Shown: piece by piece, positions 62,844 through 64,000 of the stretch | Layout of the letters: each line of letters begins with the position of its first letter | Numbering within the stretch: the first letter of the stretch is position 1 | Source: Gudongella oleilytica | GTDB lineage: Bacteria > Bacillota > Clostridia > Tissierellales > Tissierellaceae | Direction: 5' to 3' | Assembly: GCF_004101785.1 (NCBI RefSeq) | Contig: NZ_CP035130.1 | Span: 558,001 to 622,000 of the forward strand | Length of the DNA stretch: 64,000 nt | Made by a program: the position numbers and the translations under genes | The notes under the pieces: generated by a model | The model's input: the letters and a program-made list of their open reading frames with translations, nothing else | Told to the model about the DNA's origin: nothing | Databases searched by the model: none

Positions 62844-63723
62844 ATCACCGCCGTTTCTTTTATTATATCACGAAACGGTAGTAATTGCAGCATTTATATA
62901 CATATTAATATACTTATATATCAACGATACATGACACTAGTAACAAGTGGAGAACTAAAAGTTGGAGATAAATTGCCAGCTGAAAGGGTCTTAACTGAAA
63001 GGTTTGGGGTCTCTAGAGCTACTATCAGGGAAGCCATAAGCGCATTAGAAATAATGGGTTTGGTAGAAGTAAAAAGCGGATTGGGAACTTTTGTAGCTGA
63101 ATGTAAAGATACTGCTGAAGATGAGTTTTACGAACTGACAGAAAATGACGGAATCAGCCCAACTGAAATCTTTGAGGCAAGAATTATTATTGAACCGCAG
63201 CTGGCAAAGCTGGCATCTCAAAGAGCAACTCAAGAGGATTTGGATCGGTTGAAAGATGTCGTAGAAGAGACTGAAGTTTTATCAGAAAACCAAATTGAAG
63301 AATTCGAGGTTTTAGATGAGCAGTTTCATTCAATAATTGCCAATGCGGCATATAACGATGTTCTTCTAAAGTTTGCTCAAAACATAAATAAACTTAGAGG
63401 AAGCAAGTTGTGGGGAAACATGAAATACAAGAGTCTTCAAAAGGAAGGAAGAATAACAAGATATAAAGTCGAGCATAAAGCAATCTATTTAGCATTAGTA
63501 AACAGAGATTTCAACGAGGTTGAGAGCCTTACCAAAAAACATTTGATTGATATAAAGGCTGATATTTTTGATGACGTAGATTAAAAATATCAAATAAACC
63601 AAATAGCTTCAAAAATTAAAGGCTCTGTAAACTAAATATGAAAGATTAGCACAATGTATTCATAGAATAGCTCAAAATTGCTTCGGATTTCGCCAGGAAG
63701 ACAATAAAGGATCATCCTAGTCC

Positions 63724-63768
63724 AGGTCAAGGGTAAAATGAACACGCTTACGCGCGCCCTTGACCATT
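63724..63768. repeat. Inverted repeat in the gap after the split regulator
   Basis: GGTCAAGGG (near 63726) is mirrored by CCCTTGACC (near 63759), enclosing about 25 nt. It may be a hairpin or an IS terminus. No other structure or gene was seen in 63585-63814. Confidence 0.6.
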
Positions 63769-63814
63769 CCAAGGCCGCTCCTTTAAGAAACAATTAGGCG
63801 AAATCATAGAAGAA

Positions 63815-64000
63815 TCAAGCAATAAGAATATACTTTCTCTTTTGCTTCTTAGTAAGGCTTAGTCCAACAACTTGAGCTGGTGTAAGTCCACTAAGAGATG
63901 AATGTGGCCTGACAAAGTTGTAGAAGAACACAAACATGCTGATCAGATTATTTGCAGAGTCAAATGAATTAAAACCCTGTTTTGTCTTATACCAAGCTTT
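63815..64000 (-). CDS. IS481/IS3-like transposase, C-terminal end (partial)
   Basis: The minus-strand frame is open from the right edge to TGA at 63815-63817 and reads KAWYKTKQGFNSFDSANNL, then FVFFYNFVRPHSSLSGLTPA. The YNFxRPHxSLxGxTPAQ motif is the typical C-terminus of integrase-core transposases (IS3/IS481 type). The rest is outside the window. Confidence 0.85.
   Translation of the reverse strand, partial: KAWYKTKQGFNSFDSANNLISMFVFFYNFVRPHSSLSGLTPAQVVGLSLTKKQKRKYILIA

Larger units (their letters stand above)
61637..62937 (-). mobile_element. IS630-family element, 1301 bp
   Basis: Perfect 17-bp terminal inverted repeats GTGTCATGTATCGTTGA (61637-61653) and TCAACGATACATGAC-AC (62921-62937), inserted at a CTAG with TA duplicated (61635-61636 and 62938-62939), the target pattern of the IS630/Tc1 superfamily. 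Confidence 0.95.
61571..63584 (+). pseudogene. FadR/GntR-family regulator split by an IS630-type element
   Basis: 5' part 61571-61636 (MFKEVIKSKKLYMLVVEQ then ISNL) after GGGGTGG; 3' part from 62938 to 63584 (VTSGELKVGDKLPAERVLTERFG...). Deleting the IS and one TA restores VEQISNLVTSGELKVGDKLP in frame, giving about 236 aa. N-terminal winged helix with PAERVLTERFGVSRATIREA and LVEVKSGLGTFV; C-terminal FCD-type helical domain with EARIIIEPQLAKLAS and LDEQFHSIIA. An ATG at 62931 inside the IS end could give a protein lacking the first helix. Effector unknown. Confidence 0.92.

Overview
The window looks like the chromosome of a low-to-moderate GC Gram-positive anaerobe of the class Clostridia, probably an amino-acid or organic-acid fermenter. 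The signs are strong AGGAGG ribosome binding sites, TTG/GTG starts, formate-tetrahydrofolate ligase, a tungsten-type aldehyde:ferredoxin oxidoreductase, GatCAB, YerC and an RsgI-type envelope signalling module. This placement is inference from gene content, not from a marker gene.

Layout. 1-9889 is a tight purine operon, purL(5'-partial)-purE-purF-purM-purN-purH-purD, followed by fhs (formyl-THF supply). 11.8-13.1 kb holds yerC and a decayed MFS-transporter/GDPD fusion remnant. 13.1-16.7 kb holds a TetR regulator with a clear operator, a small membrane protein, and an AOR-ThiF pair. 16.8-18.7 kb is a large glutamine synthetase. 18.8-21.5 kb is a secreted zincin-type metallopeptidase. 21.7-29.1 kb is pcrA-ligA-gatC-gatA-gatB. 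29.2-37.4 kb holds a dicarboxylate/amino-acid symporter, an AIR-synthase-like protein, a cell-wall amidase, a UPF0316 protein, rph-rdgB-phosphodiesterase and dinB. 37.5-37.9 kb is a five-tRNA cluster (Gly, His, Lys, Lys, Leu). 38.0-45.0 kb encodes envelope functions: two tandem paralogous lipoproteins, a metallophosphoesterase and a C5-epimerase-like secreted protein. 45.2-47.9 kb is an ECF sigma/RsgI-like/PepSY operon with extreme poly-aspartate tails. 48.1-53.3 kb is metabolic (FMN hydroxyacid oxidase, AEC transporter, radical SAM/SPASM protein, DapA-like aldolase, tautomerase, RidA, tRNA-Thr, tRNA-Arg). 53.4-64.0 kb is an insertion-sequence island.

Most interesting biology. Both glutamine-dependent amidotransferases of the purine operon appear to have lost their glutaminase chemistry while keeping intact synthase halves. 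PurF has Ser in place of the catalytic Cys1 and Asp in place of the oxyanion Asn. PurL has Gly in place of the catalytic Cys and Thr in place of the catalytic His. The simplest reading is purine synthesis fed directly by free ammonia, which fits an ammonia-rich proteolytic lifestyle. The second notable system is the ECF sigma operon: a membrane anti-sigma-like protein and a secreted/anchored paralogue of its ectodomain both end in tails of roughly 40-57 almost purely acidic residues.

The IS island can be decoded at base level. One IS (IS4/IS1634-like) sits inside another transposase gene with a 5-bp duplication (AATAA). An IS630-type element sits in a FadR/GntR regulator at a CTAG site with TA duplication, and an IS1182-type element is flanked by a 20-bp palindromic direct repeat. 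In the first two cases excising the element in silico restores an uninterrupted reading frame, so these insertions look recent.
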